The notes: a model not told the origin generated them from the sequence alone. Positions 1 to 12,139 are shown, counted from the stretch's first letter. The stretch is 64,000 bases of DNA from Papaver somniferum (GCF_003573695.1 NC_039358.1:233815560-233879559); one strand, 5' to 3'. Made by a program: numbers and translations.

Positions 1-944
1 ACTCACGGGTCACTTAAGAAAAATAAACTTTTATTTCTTTTTTAAAACTTGGTCGTACAGACCTTAACTTTCTTTACAGAATGCTCTCTCTATTTTTTTT
101 TTCCTAACACCTTACCACTCATGATTTCACTCGAGTACAAACCTCACTACCAATTTTGAGTTTCCACTCAATTACAACTTTACAAATTATAACTGAACCC
201 GCTCAAGCCTATTTATAACTTTAGTTAACCGACCTCTAGAAGGTCAAGAACTTTCTTTTACTATCTAGTATACGAATACTCTAAAATAATCTAGTGACCG
301 GCTTTCCAACAATCTTTTACAAAATATTCACTAACACTATAGACAAATCGCCCACCCTCTTACTTACTAGCTAAGCACTCTAGATGCTTCTTATACTACC
401 GACATAGCTCGGTTTAATCCATATTACTCTTGATTAATTCATATCAAGTTTACTCTAACTACGCATTAAATGAAGACGACAATGATAAAAAAATTTATCT
501 TGACATTTATACCTTTGTTTTTTTTTAACGGAGGGAGCCAGTGTGATACTTTGGAGTGCAGGATTTCAGCTTTTTATTCACCATTCAACGTTCCTAAATG
601 CATGCATCTTGATTTAGAAATCGAGAGTTAAGCTCCTGAACTTCATCCCTAACTCCTTTCTCTTGCAAAAATGGAGGGGTAGAATTCAGTTGGTATGTTA
701 CAGGTCCAAGCTTAAAATGGGTTGGAAACCAAAGAAATGCCCTATTTCGAGAAAAGAAGACGAAAAGAAATTAAATCAACATCCTAAATTCAATTGACTA
801 AACCAGTTACTACCACTCAAACTCAATTATGATACAAATTAAGGTCTCTGCAACACCGAAGTGGTATTGCACTTAATGACAAGCAATGAAGGTCAAAGTA
901 CTGTCACTTGAAAGTCCAATAATGCGTAGCTTGCTTACATAACC
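1..944. other. Host flank, no gene recognised
   Basis: This stretch is AT-rich single-copy-looking DNA lying outside element A. I see no convincing coding region apart from the exon-like piece that follows it. Before element A inserted, it was contiguous with the sequence now starting at 40429. Confidence 0.5.
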
Positions 945-1058
945 TCAGCTTCTTGTAATGAGAATTTCAACCACACGATTAATTTTTTCCTGCGATTTCA
1001 AGCGACCCCAATCCTCAATAAAAGTCTCCTGCCAACTGTAAGGTCCAGCAATAACTTT
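945..1058 (-). pseudogene. Exon-like terminal coding fragment split by element A
   Basis: On the minus strand an open frame reads KVIAGPYSWQETF, then IEDWGRLKSQ, and ends at a TGA at 945-947. Across the insertion point of element A the same frame continues into minus-strand DNA just above 40428, where it reads LQDIVIVILRVWKLW. The fusion of the two pieces across a 39 kb insertion suggests one ancestral exon that element A cut. I do not recognise the protein. It could be a real 3' exon of a destroyed gene, or a gene fragment carried by another transposon. Confidence 0.35.
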
Positions 1059-1063
1059 ACTCT

Positions 1064-1168
1064 TGTTGATGGTGGTTTTTAGCTTAGGGTTAAAATCGTA
1101 AAACTGTACATCTAACATGACGTCACTATGACCATTAGCACATTTATTGAATCAATCAGCATGCCTAC
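1064..1168 (+). repeat. Element A 5' LTR, first part
   Basis: These 105 bases match 29158-29262 almost exactly. They are the start of the element A LTR, cut off by the Athila insertion at 1169. The last five bases, CCTAC (1164-1168), are the Athila target site duplication and recur at 12032-12036. Confidence 0.9.
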
Positions 1169-2835
1169 TGATGGACACATTTTTGTGTCCGATTTTTCTC
1201 GATTCTATATATTGATAGTGCTCATTTTTGTACTTATTATGGTATTTTATGCGTGTGTAGGTATTTTTGGCCAATAAATTTTTTTGGAGAAATCGGCTCG
1301 AAAGTTGTCTAAAGCACCTGGAAGAAATGATATTGGCACCCACGGTTTGGATAAGGGGCACCCACAAGACACCCCCAAGGCAGCTGCTATTCGCATCCTC
1401 ACTCTGGATAGGGGCGACCATCTTTCTTACCAAATTCAAATTTCAAATTGACGGGAAATAATGTAAACGCAGGCAGATTTAGGGTTGGAGTTTTGAGCGA
1501 TTTCTATGGAGATTCAATGGATTATTTTCGTTGGAATAGACCTGTTAGAGCCTAACAGGGTTGGTGTGTATGTTTGGATCGAGTATTTTGGGCTGGGCAA
1601 CCGTGTTGGAGCGAAAAAGAGGAGGTGGAAGCTTATCGAAGTTCTGTTGATGACTAGGAGAAGATTTAGTCGGAGTTTGACGTAGAGATGGATTGGAAGT
1701 ATCCTGTTTCGGTCAAAAAAGGATGATAATCCCTTAAGATTCGAAAATAGAGGAGGAAATCATCGAGTTGGCTAAAACAGGGAAGAGAAAAGTTGTCGGG
1801 ATTCTGTTGGAATATTTGGAAATTACGGGATGATTTAGGAAAGGATTGAACGCACAGGATTGAGTTCATGAGATCGTTCCGGAGTATTAAAGAGGTGGGA
1901 TTGACCCAATTGACGCGTACAGAAGAGAAGAAATAGAAAAATACATGACTTGTCGTGAAAGAAAGATGAAGATAAACTCGAGTTGTTTAGGGTTTACTTG
2001 GGGGTTGTTGGATATATACAGGTTTGCTGCAAGTCATAGAGGGGTTACGTACACTTTGGGGAAGTTTGGAGGAGAACAGGAAGCTGAAATCAAGAGTTGG
2101 AGTTTTATTTCCGCTGTTGCAATACTAAGAACACGAAGAACATTGACGCACACGTATCTGTCGCAGAAAACTATATTTATTCAACAACAGAACCTACATA
2201 TCGTTTACCAATAATAATTGCATTAGGTCTTTACCCACTGTTCCTCTTTGTAACAGAGATTCTGTAACATATTTACACTGTTGCAAATCGTCTGTATCAT
2301 TACTTTTCATCCTTTCAATCATCTTTTGAGCCATAAACACATATTTTGAGATCATGATTAATATGAGGAGCTAAAACCCATTGCTGAAGCGATAGAGGAA
2401 GCTATTTTTCCAACAAGAAGTGGTATATTCTATTTTATCTATTTATTGTAATTATTATTATGATTATTTGCCTTAAACTATGATTGAATATGATTTTTAT
2501 TTGAGTGATTTTGATCTATTTTGATGGAGTATGCTCAGTTTAAGACTTTTGATGCTTCATACTTGGTATTTACAACTATTACTTTTGAAAATCTACTTGT
2601 TGCAATATTTTAGAATCAAATTGAATGAGAAAATTGCATGAATATAAAGATTGGATTAAATCACTTTGAACTTGGAAAATAGTGGAATCTTAGCCTCAGT
2701 TGTCTTTTAATATTGATATCAACTTTGTCAGTGTTTGCTATAATTATTAGTGATTTTTCTATTTTAGTTTTATAATTAAGTCTATATTTTAGTCTGAGAA
2801 TCGAACCACTTTTACCACTATCTATAATCACATCA
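1169..2835 (+). repeat. Athila 5' LTR
   Basis: The LTR runs from TGATGGACAC to the last CATCA before the primer binding site. It opens with a palindrome, GGACACATTTTTGTGTCC (1173-1190). A candidate TATA box TATATA lies at 2013-2018, and an AATAAA-type signal follows the U3-like start near 1274. Compared with the 3' LTR it retains a roughly 57-bp stretch before its end that the 3' copy has lost. Confidence 0.92.
2013..2018 (+). promoter_or_regulatory. Candidate TATA box of Athila 5' LTR
   Basis: TATATA sits in GGATATATACAGG. The 3' LTR has an even better version, CTATATATAGG, at the corresponding place (about 11250). No transcription start can be fixed from sequence alone. Confidence 0.45.
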
Positions 2836-2840
2836 ATTTT

Positions 2841-2854
2841 TGGCGCCGCCGACG
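2841..2854 (+). other. Athila primer binding site (tRNA-Asp type, diverged)
   Basis: TGGCGCCGCC begins five bases after the LTR end. It matches the first part of the tRNA-Asp-complementary site used by Athila-type elements. The continuation GACGCG departs from the usual TGCCGGGGA that is intact in N1 at 33960. Confidence 0.75.
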
Positions 2855-3845
2855 CGAACTTGCTTTTAGGGTTTTAGATTTATTTTTCTTTTCTTTTTTA
2901 GGTTTTTATTATTTTTGTTCTATTTTACGTTTTTTTGGTATTTATCTTTTGTCTACAGGTTTTGGATCATAAAGAAAATTGAGCCAAGGAGTTTGGTGAT
3001 TTCGTAAAGACTTGGAGCTAAAAGCGTAAAGACTTGGAGCGAAAGATTAAAGCGAAAAGAACGGAAAAGAGACAGTTTTTTTTGCTATTTTATTTTTTTA
3101 GGCTTTTGTTTAATTTTCCATTTTTAGAAGGAAAAAAAAAATTGTATTAGGGTTTATTATTTTTGTAAATTTTCCTTTCTTTTTGGACACTTTTGGACTT
3201 TTGGACTTTGGACATTATTTTTAATTTTACCCTACAAAAGGGTACGTTTAAATATAAACTGTTTGCAGATAAGGAGGACAATTACGATATTGTCTCTGCA
3301 CCTTGGGTTCGTACATTGACATCGGAGTCGGTGGCCCGAGTCGACTACAACTGATTCATCCCCCGTCTGGAACGGGAGGTAAGATTCTAAACACCAGTGA
3401 ATCTCCTGTCAGCGAGTTTACTGTATTCCTTCGGTTGCATATATGTTGAGGACTGAATACAGACTTTAATTTCCTAGTAAAGGGAAAGGCCTGACCATAC
3501 AAGATAAGGGTTCGGATTTCATCACCGTTCTTTTCTTGCCCCCTTAGGAAAATGATACCAAACGCGAACCCAAGCTTAAAATTTTGACTAGAACGAGACC
3601 GATAAGGTAACGAGCTTGTAGGAAAATCGTTCAAAAGGACTGTATTGTGTATCTTATTAGCTTAACTCGTTCCTTAGAGGTTTGCTAAAATTGTACCTAG
3701 TTGCCTTTCGGAAGATTAGAAGCTGGTATAGAAACGATCTAAGTGGAGCCATCATGCTTTTTGTTTGCTAGAAATCAATAGGTTTGGTTTGGTTGAGTCG
3801 GCCTTGTTTTGTGATTGCATAGAATCCCCTTCCTTATTATTTTGC
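2855..3845 (+). other. Athila untranslated leader
   Basis: This kilobase lies between the primer site and the first gag ATG. It is T-rich with no sustained frame. Retroelement leaders of this kind hold packaging and translation signals, but I see no specific motif to name. Confidence 0.6.
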
Positions 3846-5644
3846 ATGCCTGAACGTGAAAGAGACGCCTAGGTAGATTTGTTAAAAAGAAACCTATTAT
3901 TTCTAAGCGTCTTGATTACCTCAATTTAGAAAGTGCGATTTTTGAAGAATCCGTTTTTGAACCTCCGTTTGACGAGGCAATCCCTAATATTCCGATAATG
4001 CCAGAAATGGGAACTCTGAAAGCTTTGTTGAACCCGACTAGGACTACTCGTCCCTCGTGTATCAGGTTAGCTGAAACAAAAGCAAATTATGAACTTAAAC
4101 CTGGGACCTTACAGCTGCTCCCAATCTTCTTAGGGAAAGAAAATGAAAACCCCTATTTCCATGTTAGGGACTTAGAGGAAATTTATAGTACCCTAAAAAT
4201 TAGAAACCTTGATGATGATGCTTTGAAACTTAGGTTATTCCCTTTTTCCTTGAAAGATAAAGATAAATCGTGGTTATATAGTTTGGCTTCTGGTTCAATT
4301 GAAACATATGAACAACTTATATCTGCCTTTTTGAAAAAGTTTTCCCTAGGCACAAAACATCGTCTATTAGGACGCAAATATGCACGTTTTCTCAACAAGA
4401 TGGAGAATCTTTGTATAGGTATCTGGAAAGGTTCAATGATCTATTAGCCCAATGTCCTCATCATGGTTTAGAAAAGGTTAGGTTAGTTCAGATCCTTTAT
4501 GAGGATTTAGATTATCCCACTACAACCACAGTAGAATCCATGTGTACAAGTGGGTTTGAAAACCAAACAGTTGATGATGCGATGACATATTTGCATGAAA
4601 TCGCCGAAAAGACCCAACAATGGGAAAGTAATAGGGGACCCCAAAAAAAATTTATTATAGGCAGAGGAAACGTTAATAGGATAGGAGGAAGCTTTGACTC
4701 AGATGCCAAAATTGTTGTTATAGCGAAAAGGTTAGAAGCTTTATAAGTGGGTCACACTAGTGGTAGATTAGATCCTTTTTCGGAAGGCCAGAATAATGAA
4801 GAACAATCCAATGCTCTCTATAATAACATAAGATTTGATAATAGTCAAAAGTTTGACCCATATTCAGAAACCTATAATCCTGGTTGGAGAAACCATCCGG
4901 ACTTTTCTTGGTCTAAGGGCCAGAAACCTATAATTCAGAAACCCATATTCAGTTTAGTAATTCTAATGCTCCCCCAGGTTTTGGTTATACTAAGCACTCT
5001 TCAGGCCCAGAAAATACAACGACTATCTTAGAGGAATCTATTAAGATGTTAGCAAAAACTCAAGATATGTTAGCACAGAGCCAAATTAGTATTCAACAGG
5101 AAACCAAGCGGAACTTTCAAACTAATGCTAAGAGTCTTGCTAAGTTAGAACTTCAAGTGGTCCAAATAGCTAAGACCTTAAGTGAAAGAGATAACGGAAG
5201 GTTCCCTAGTTAGACTAATCCCAATCCTAGAGGAGTTCATGAAGTAGGTGCAAAACCATCGAATCAGTTGAATGCTATTAGAACCCTTAGGAGTGGTAGA
5301 ATAGTAGAAAATCAGGTAACCATGCCCGATAGTGAACATATTGTAGTTCACCCTTCAGGATCTCACCCTCAGGACCACCACTAGCTGAGGGGACTGATAA
5401 AATTTTCGATGATGCCAATTCGGTTCCTGAGAGGTCTGATTTTGTGCCTAGAGCCCCATTTCCCCAGCAATTAGTACCAACAAAGAAGGAATCAAACTTT
5501 AATGACACATTGGAGGTTTTTAAGCAAGTTACCACAAACCTTCCTTTGTTTGATGCAATTAGGAAAATTCCTGCTTATGCCAAATTTCTTAAGGATATGT
5601 GTACGCGAAAGAGAAAACTTAACGTCCATAAGAAAGCCTTTTAA
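3846..5644 (+). pseudogene. gag: Athila gag, frameshifted
   Basis: Gag would coat the RNA in the cytoplasmic virus-like particle. The first ATG (3846) opens MPERERDA and runs into a stop within 8 codons. A one-base shift near 3871 restores a frame through NYELKPGTLQLLP and FLGKENENPYFHVRDLEEI, the Gag core. Further shifts occur near 4400 and 5000, with in-frame stops at 4744-4746, about 5213 and 5642-5644. The end has the conserved APFPQ, LEVFKQV, IPAYAKFLKD and KRKLNVHKKAF blocks that link Gag to protease in Athila. From about 5010 onward the frame equals that of pol, consistent with one Gag-Pol polyprotein. Lineage is clear; the protein is non-functional. Confidence 0.85.
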
Positions 5645-8600
5645 GCTAGTCAAGTAAGTTCAATCACTTAGAATACCAAAAATCCAAAGTACAAAGACCC
5701 AGGTTCCCCTACCATTGCTTGTACAATAGGTAAACACCGGGTAGAAAAAGATTTACTTGACTTAAGAGATAGTGTGAACTTACTTCCGTACCATGTGTAC
5801 TTACAACTAGGACTTGGTGAAATGAAACCTACTCAGATGACACTGCAGTTAGCTGATAGGTATGTTAAAATTCCTCGAGGTGTTATTAAGGATGTTCTTA
5901 TTGAGGTCGACAAGTTTATTTAGCCAGTGGATTTCGTGGTCCTAGATACCCAACCTGTTCCTGACCCAGAGAAACAGATACTTGTGATTTTAGGTCGCCC
6001 ATTCTTATCTACGTCCAATTGGATCATTAACTGTCGAAATAGTGTGATGGATTTATCTTTTGGTAATATGACTATGGAGATGAACATTTTTAATGTCAGT
6101 AAGCTACCTTATGAGCTATATGACACATGCGTAGAAGAGGTGAATATGATAGAAGCCTTAGTTCGAGATTCATTACCAAACATCTTGTCTGAAGACCCAT
6201 TAGAGAGTTGTCTATCCCATTTTGGTTTAGATTTTGACGATGATAGCACCATTGAACAAGTGAATGCACTATTAGATTCTACCCATGTGTTATACATTGA
6301 TATATGGAAAGCTAGGTTCGAACCATTACCAGTTTCTGAGACTACCCTAATCCCTTTTTTAGAAGAGCCTCCGAAGTTGGACCTTACACCACTACCCGAT
6401 ACTCTAAAGTATGTCTTTTTAGTCCCATCTGAGACTTTACTTTTCATTGTAGCTTCCGATTTGGATAGTGATCAGGAAAGTAGGCTAGTGAATGTACTTC
6501 AAGATAATAAGAAAGCTTTAGGCTGGACTATAGCAGACATTAAGGGTATAAGTCCTACTGTGTGTATACATCAGATTCATTTAGAGGAAGACTCCAAACC
6601 TTCTAGGGAGATGCAACGTCGACTAAACCCTAACATGAAAGAGGTAGTTCGAAAAGAGGTGCTTAATCTGTTATATGCGGGCATTATCTACCCAATTTCA
6701 GACTGTAAGTGGGTCAGCCCCGTTCAGGTTGTCCCCAAGAAATCAGGTATCACTGTAGTCCAGAATGATAATAACGAGTTGATCCCAACCCGAGTGACCA
6801 CGGGATGGCGTGTCTGTATCGACTATAGGAAATTTAACAAGGTCACAAGGAAGGATCACTTTCCCCTTCCTTTTATCGACCAAATGCTAGAGAGATCAGC
6901 TGGACATAGTCATTATTGCTTCTTAGATGGCTACTCTGGTTATAATCAGGTCATTATTTCCCCAGAAGACCAAGAGAAAATCACTTTTACCTGTCCCTTT
7001 GGTACCTCCGCGTATAGACGCATGCCTTTCGGGCTATGTAATGCCCCTGCGACTTTTCAGCGTTGTATGATGAGCATATTTTCCGATATGGTAGAATGGT
7101 TTCTAGAGGTCTTTATGGATGATTTTTTAGTATTTGGTTCATCTTTTGATGAGTGCTTGCATCATTTGACATTAATTTTGACTAGGTGTAAGGAAAAGAA
7201 TTTAGTGCTTAATTGGGAAAAATGCTATTTCATGGTTAAATCAGGAATTGTGTTAGGGTACATTGTTTCTTCAAAGGGTATAGAGGTAGACAAAGCCAAA
7301 TTTGACCTTATTAAGACTTTACAGGTCCCTAAAACTGTAAAAGATATTAGGTCATTCCTAGGGCATGCAGGTTTTTACCGTCGATTCATTAAGGATTTTA
7401 GCTTGATTTCTAGACCTCTTTGCAATTTTCTTGCAAAAGATGTTAAGTTTGTCTTTGATGATGCTTGTTTAGAGGCTTTTGAGAAGCTTAATAGTTTACT
7501 CACTACCGCCCCCATAGTCCAGGCACCTAACTGGAACCTACCCTTTGAGATTATGTGTGATGCTTCAGATTATGCTATAGGCGCTGTGCTACGTCAGCGA
7601 GAAAACAAATTACTTCATGTGATTTACTATGCTAGAAAAACTCTGAATGATGCCCAAATAAACTATACAACTAGCGAGAAGGAACTGTTAGCCATCATGT
7701 TTGCCTTGGATAAGTTTAGATCCTACGTATTAGGTTCTAAGATCGTAATCTACACTGATCATGCTGCTTTGAAATACCTTTTGTCTAAGAAGGATACCAA
7801 ACCTAGATTGATTAGATGGATCCTTTTGTTACAAGAATTTTCCCCTGACATTAGAGACAAAAAAGGTGCAGAAAATGTAGTGGCAGACCACTTGTCTAGG
7901 CTAGCTGTTAGTTCCCCCAATGATTCCCTTCCTATAAGGGATAACTTTCCTGATGAACAATTGTTCTCTGTTTCCCAATCACCTTGGTATGAAAATATAG
8001 TGAATTATCTTTTTACTGGTCAAATGCCTCAACATTGGGGTAAGCAAGATCGTTCTAGGTTTTTACCCGAGGTTAAGCATTTATTTTGGGACGATCTTTA
8101 TCCGTTTAAGTATTGTGCAGACCATATTATTAGGAGATGTGTACTTGAGAATGACCAGTCCAGTATTATGTCCTTTTGTCATGAACATGCATGTGGGGAT
8201 CATTTTAGTGCTAAGAATACTGCTGCTAAGATATTGAAGTGTGGTTTTTACTGGCCTTCGTTGTTTAAAGACTCTCATAGTCACTGTGTTACTTGTGAGC
8301 GTTTCCAGAGGTTAGGAACCGTTTACAGTAGAAATATGATGCCTTTGAACCTTATTTTAGTGATCGAGGTCTTTGATGTGTGGGGCACTGATTTTATGGG
8401 TCCATTTCCTAATTATTTTGGTTATCTTTACATACTTGTCGTTGTAGACTATGTGTCTAAGTGGGTTGAGGCGGTTCCGTGTAAAACAAATGACCACATG
8501 GTCGTAGTCCAGTTTTTGAAAGAGAATATACTTACTCGTTTTGGTATACCGCGAGCTATAATTAGTGATGGAGGGTCACACTTTTGTAATAGACCGTTTG

Positions 8601-9269
8601 CTTTTTTAATGAAACAATATGGTATTGCCCACAAAGTAGTTACCTCATATCACCCACACACTAGTGGTCAGGTAGAGGTTTCCAATAGGGAAATTAAGCA
8701 TATTTTAGAAAACACAGTTAATCCCAATAGGAAAGACTGGTCGTCGAGGCTTACTGATGCCTTATGGGCTTACCGTACTGCGTTTAAGACACCCATTGGA
8801 ATGTCACCCTACCGTTTAGTATTTGGAAAGTCATGTTAAGTTAGAGCATAGAGCCTATTGGGATATTAAGCAGCTAAACTTTTCACTTGACAAGGCAGGA
8901 GCTCATAGAAAGCTCCATCTCAGTGAGTTGGACGAGATTCGTAGAGATGTATACGATAGTGCTAAGGAGTATAAGAACAAAATGAAACTTGTGCATGATA
9001 AGAATATTTGACGGAAGTCATTTTCTCCAGGTCAAAAAGTTCTTTTGTATGACACTCGTTTGCATCTATTCCCTGGGAAGTTGCGCTCTCGGTGGACCGG
9101 TCCTTTTGTGGTCCGTACTGTTTTTCCTCATGGCGCTATTGAGATTGAGACACCAGATGGTAATAGTTCTTCAAAGGTTAACGGTCAGAGATTGAAGCCC
9201 TTTTTAGATCCTTGTCCTACAGGTGATGTTAAGGAGGTCCCTCTGGAGGACCCTGTTTACCTTGATTGA
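5645..9269 (+). pseudogene. pol: Athila pol: protease, RT, RNase H, integrase
   Basis: Domains in order: protease (about 5690-6110), where the active-site region reads DLLDLRDSVNLLPYHVYLQ instead of the usual DLGAS form and a TAG interrupts at 5921-5923; RT (about 6640-7400) with [26 protein letters not shown] and FMDD (7112-7123); RNase H (about 7540-7900) with CDASD, EKELL, YTDHA and VADHLSRL; integrase (about 8080-8800) with a zinc-binding N-terminus and an intact D, D, E set in [17 protein letters not shown] and GQVEVSNRE. The frame ends at 8837-8839. Coding continues in another frame (KLEHRAYWDIKQLNF) with a TGA at 9009-9011 and then the C-terminal tail [12 protein letters not shown], ending at 9267-9269. 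The GTG at 5927 is not a true start, because the frame simply follows the TAG. Confidence 0.92.
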
Positions 9270-10403
9270 CCATCGAGGCAGTTTGTATGTTGTAAATTAT
9301 TTTCTTTTAGGTTTTTGGTTTCGCTTCATCCAGGTACTATATTTCCGGCTTCTCTCTTTACTATTTCCTCATGTTACTTATATTTTTTGGTACTGCTCTT
9401 TCATTAGAAACATTGAGGACAATGTTATATTTAAATTTGGGTGTGGGTAGAAACTTTTTGTTGCCTTTTTGTTACAATAAATAAACTCCAGAGCCTAAAA
9501 ATTTATGCTTATTAAGGATGACACTAACCAATCTAAGTGGATGGAAGCATTTTGGTTGTAGGAGTTGAGGAACCAATCTGATTAGATGGAAACATCTAGA
9601 AGAGTCTATTCATAAAAGCACAGAGCTCAGGTGTTAGAAAAAAAAACATGGTAGTTTCACCATATCTCGTGATGGAAACATCGAAAGAATCCTGATCACT
9701 TGTTTTTTTTCTTTTTACCATTGCTAGGGTGAAATCGAGTGACTGAGATACAATTAAAAAAAAAAAAGTTGAAAAAAAATTGAGACTAGACCAGCCGGAA
9801 TAAATACAATAAATTCGACCACTGTTACCCTTGTATATGCCAGCTGAGTTGACCTAGAGTTAGGATTATCGACCACTGATTCCCTTATGTATGCCAGTGT
9901 ATTGATATTAATCCAGACCAGTATCTCAGTCCATTAGGACAGGTTCACCTAAGTTAACATCATCTACGTTTTTCTCTACATCCATCTTCTTAATGCATCC
10001 ATGTGATTGGTTGACTCCGATTATGATATCCAGAAACTATCTGAGTAGAGACTGTCACTTTATATGAATTTTAGTATGCTTGAGTGAAAACTCGTGTACA
10101 ACAATTGGAATTTCCATCAGGGTACTTCCTCCTGTAGTCAATAAGTATTCCAACCAAGGAGATTCTTTAGTTCCTTCCAAGGTTCTGCGTAGATAGTTAC
10201 GGTCTGGAGTAAAGGTTTTGTGGGTGTACCTCTGATAAGCCCTCTCGAGACTATAACTCGGCCACTAGGGCCACCTAGGGGTTTAAAGTCTTATTGCATA
10301 TGCTAAATGCAATCGACGATGCGTGCGACAGTGAGTTAAGATTTTGTTTTTATTTTATTTTATTTTTGCTCGAGGACTAGCAAATAATAAGTTTGGGGGT
10401 ATT
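9270..10403 (+). other. Athila 3' non-coding region with conserved hairpins and polypurine tract
   Basis: There is no sustained frame here, so the element has no envelope-like gene. The region contains the perfect hairpin AACATTGAGGACAATGTT (9409-9426), which recurs unchanged in N1 and C. It also has two copies of a roughly 32-bp segment starting GACCACTG (about 9818 and 9870), and a pair of stem-loops at 10246-10281. The polypurine tract AAGTTTGGGGGTATT (10389-10403) abuts the 3' LTR. Confidence 0.8.
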
Positions 10404-12031
10404 TGATGGACACATTTTTGTGTCCGATTTGTCTCGATTCTATATATTGATAGTGCTCATTTTTGTACTTATGATGGTATTTTAAATATATGTAGGTATT
10501 TTTGGCCAATAAACATTTTTGGAGAAATCGGCTCGAAAAGTTGTCTAAAGCACCCGGAGGAAATGATATTGGCACCTACGGTTTGGATAAGGGGAACCTA
10601 CAGGACACCCCCAAGGCAGCTGCTATTCACACCCCCACTCTGGATAGGGGGTGGCCATCTTTCTTCCCAAATTCAAATTTCAAATTGACGGGAAATAATG
10701 CAGAACCAGGCAGATTTAGGGTTGGAGTCTTGAGCGATTTCTATGGAGATTCAATGGATTATTTTCGTTGGAATGGACCTGTTAGAGCCAAACATGGTTG
10801 GTGTGTTTGTTTGGATCGAGTATTTTGGGCTGGGCAACCCTGTTGGAGCGAAACAGAGGAGGTGGAAGCTTATCGAAGTTCTGTTGTTGACTGGGAGCAG
10901 ATTTAGTCGGAGTTTAACGTAGAGATGGATTGAGAGTATCCTGTTTCGGTCAAACAAGGATGATAATCCCTTTAGATTCTAAAATAGAGGAGGAAATCAT
11001 TGAGTTGGATAAAACAAGGAAGAGAAAAGTTGTTGGGATTCTGTTGGAATATTTGGAAATTCCGGGATGATTTAGGAAAGGATTTGACGCACATGATTGA
11101 GTTCATGAGATCGTGCCGGAGTATTGAAGAGGTGGGATTGATCCAGTTGACGCGTACAAAAGAGAAGAAATATAAAAATCCGTGACTTGTCGTGAAAGAA
11201 GAATGAAGATAAACTCGAGTTGTTTAGGGTTTGCTTGGGGGTTGTTGGCTATATATAGGTTGGTTGCAAGTCAAAGAGGGGTTACGTAAACTTTGGGGAA
11301 GTTTGAAGGAGAACAGGAAGCTGAAGTCACGAGTTGGAGTTTTATTTCCGCTGTTGCAATACTAAGAACACGAAGAACATTGACGCACACGTATCTGTCG
11401 CAGAAAACTATCGTTATTCAACAGCAGAACTTACATATCGTTTACCAACAGTGATTTCATTAGGTCTTTATCCATTGTTCCTCTTTGTAACAGAGATTCT
11501 GTAACATATTTACACTGTTGCAAATCGTCTGTATCGTTACTTTTCATCCTTCTAATCAACTTTTGAGCCATAAACACATATTTTGAGATCATCATTAATA
11601 TGAGGAGTTAAACCCCATTGCTGAGGCGATAGAGGAAGCTATTTTTCCAACAAGAAGTGGTATATTCTATTTTATCTATTTATTGCAATTATTATTATGA
11701 TTATTTGCCTTAAACTATGATTGAATATGATTTTTATTTGAGTGATTGTGATCTATTTTGATGGAGTATGCTCAATTTAAGACTTTTGATGCTTCATACT
11801 TGGTTTTTTCAACTATTACTTTTGAAAATCTACTTGTTGCAATATTTTAGAATCAAATTGAACGAGAAAATTGCATGAATATAAAGATTGGATTAAATCG
11901 CTTTGAACTTGAAAAATAGTGAAATCTTAGCCTCAGTTGTCTTTTAATATTGATATCAACTTTGTCAGTGTTTGCTATAATTATTAGTGATTTTTCACAT
12001 GGGTGATGTTCCACTATCTATAATCACATCA
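10404..12031 (+). repeat. Athila 3' LTR
   Basis: The copy starts TGATGGACAC and ends CATCA, just before the target duplication CCTAC. It matches 1169-2835 with a few percent divergence. Near its end a roughly 57-bp stretch is missing and replaced by ACATGGGTGATGTTCCAC (11997-12014), a sequence copied from element A DNA just outside the LTR (12064-12081). Confidence 0.92.
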
Positions 12032-12139
12032 CCTACGTAAGAATTACAGGGGTACCTTTTTTTACATGGGTGATGTTCCACGGCAGAACCCTTAACATTG
12101 ACTGACAATCATCTATGCCAAACCCTAATTCTCATGTTA

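Larger units (their letters stand above)
1169..12031 (+). mobile_element. Athila-type Ty3/gypsy retrotransposon, full length but coding-defective
   Basis: The 10.9 kb element is bounded by TGATG and CATCA and by a perfect 5-bp duplication, CCTAC. It has LTRs of 1667 and 1628 bp, a tRNA-Asp-like primer binding site, gag, then protease, RT, RNase H and integrase in that order. There is no envelope-like frame between integrase and the 3' LTR. The pol motifs, including the spacer with [17 protein letters not shown] and the RT active site FMDD, are those of the Athila lineage. The two LTRs differ by a few percent, and the genes carry several stops and frameshifts, so it cannot move unaided. Confidence 0.93.

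Noticed and set aside
5927..5929. GTG as start codon of the Athila polyprotein
   Set aside because: The codon follows an in-frame TAG within a conserved protease block that continues upstream; it is an internal valine.
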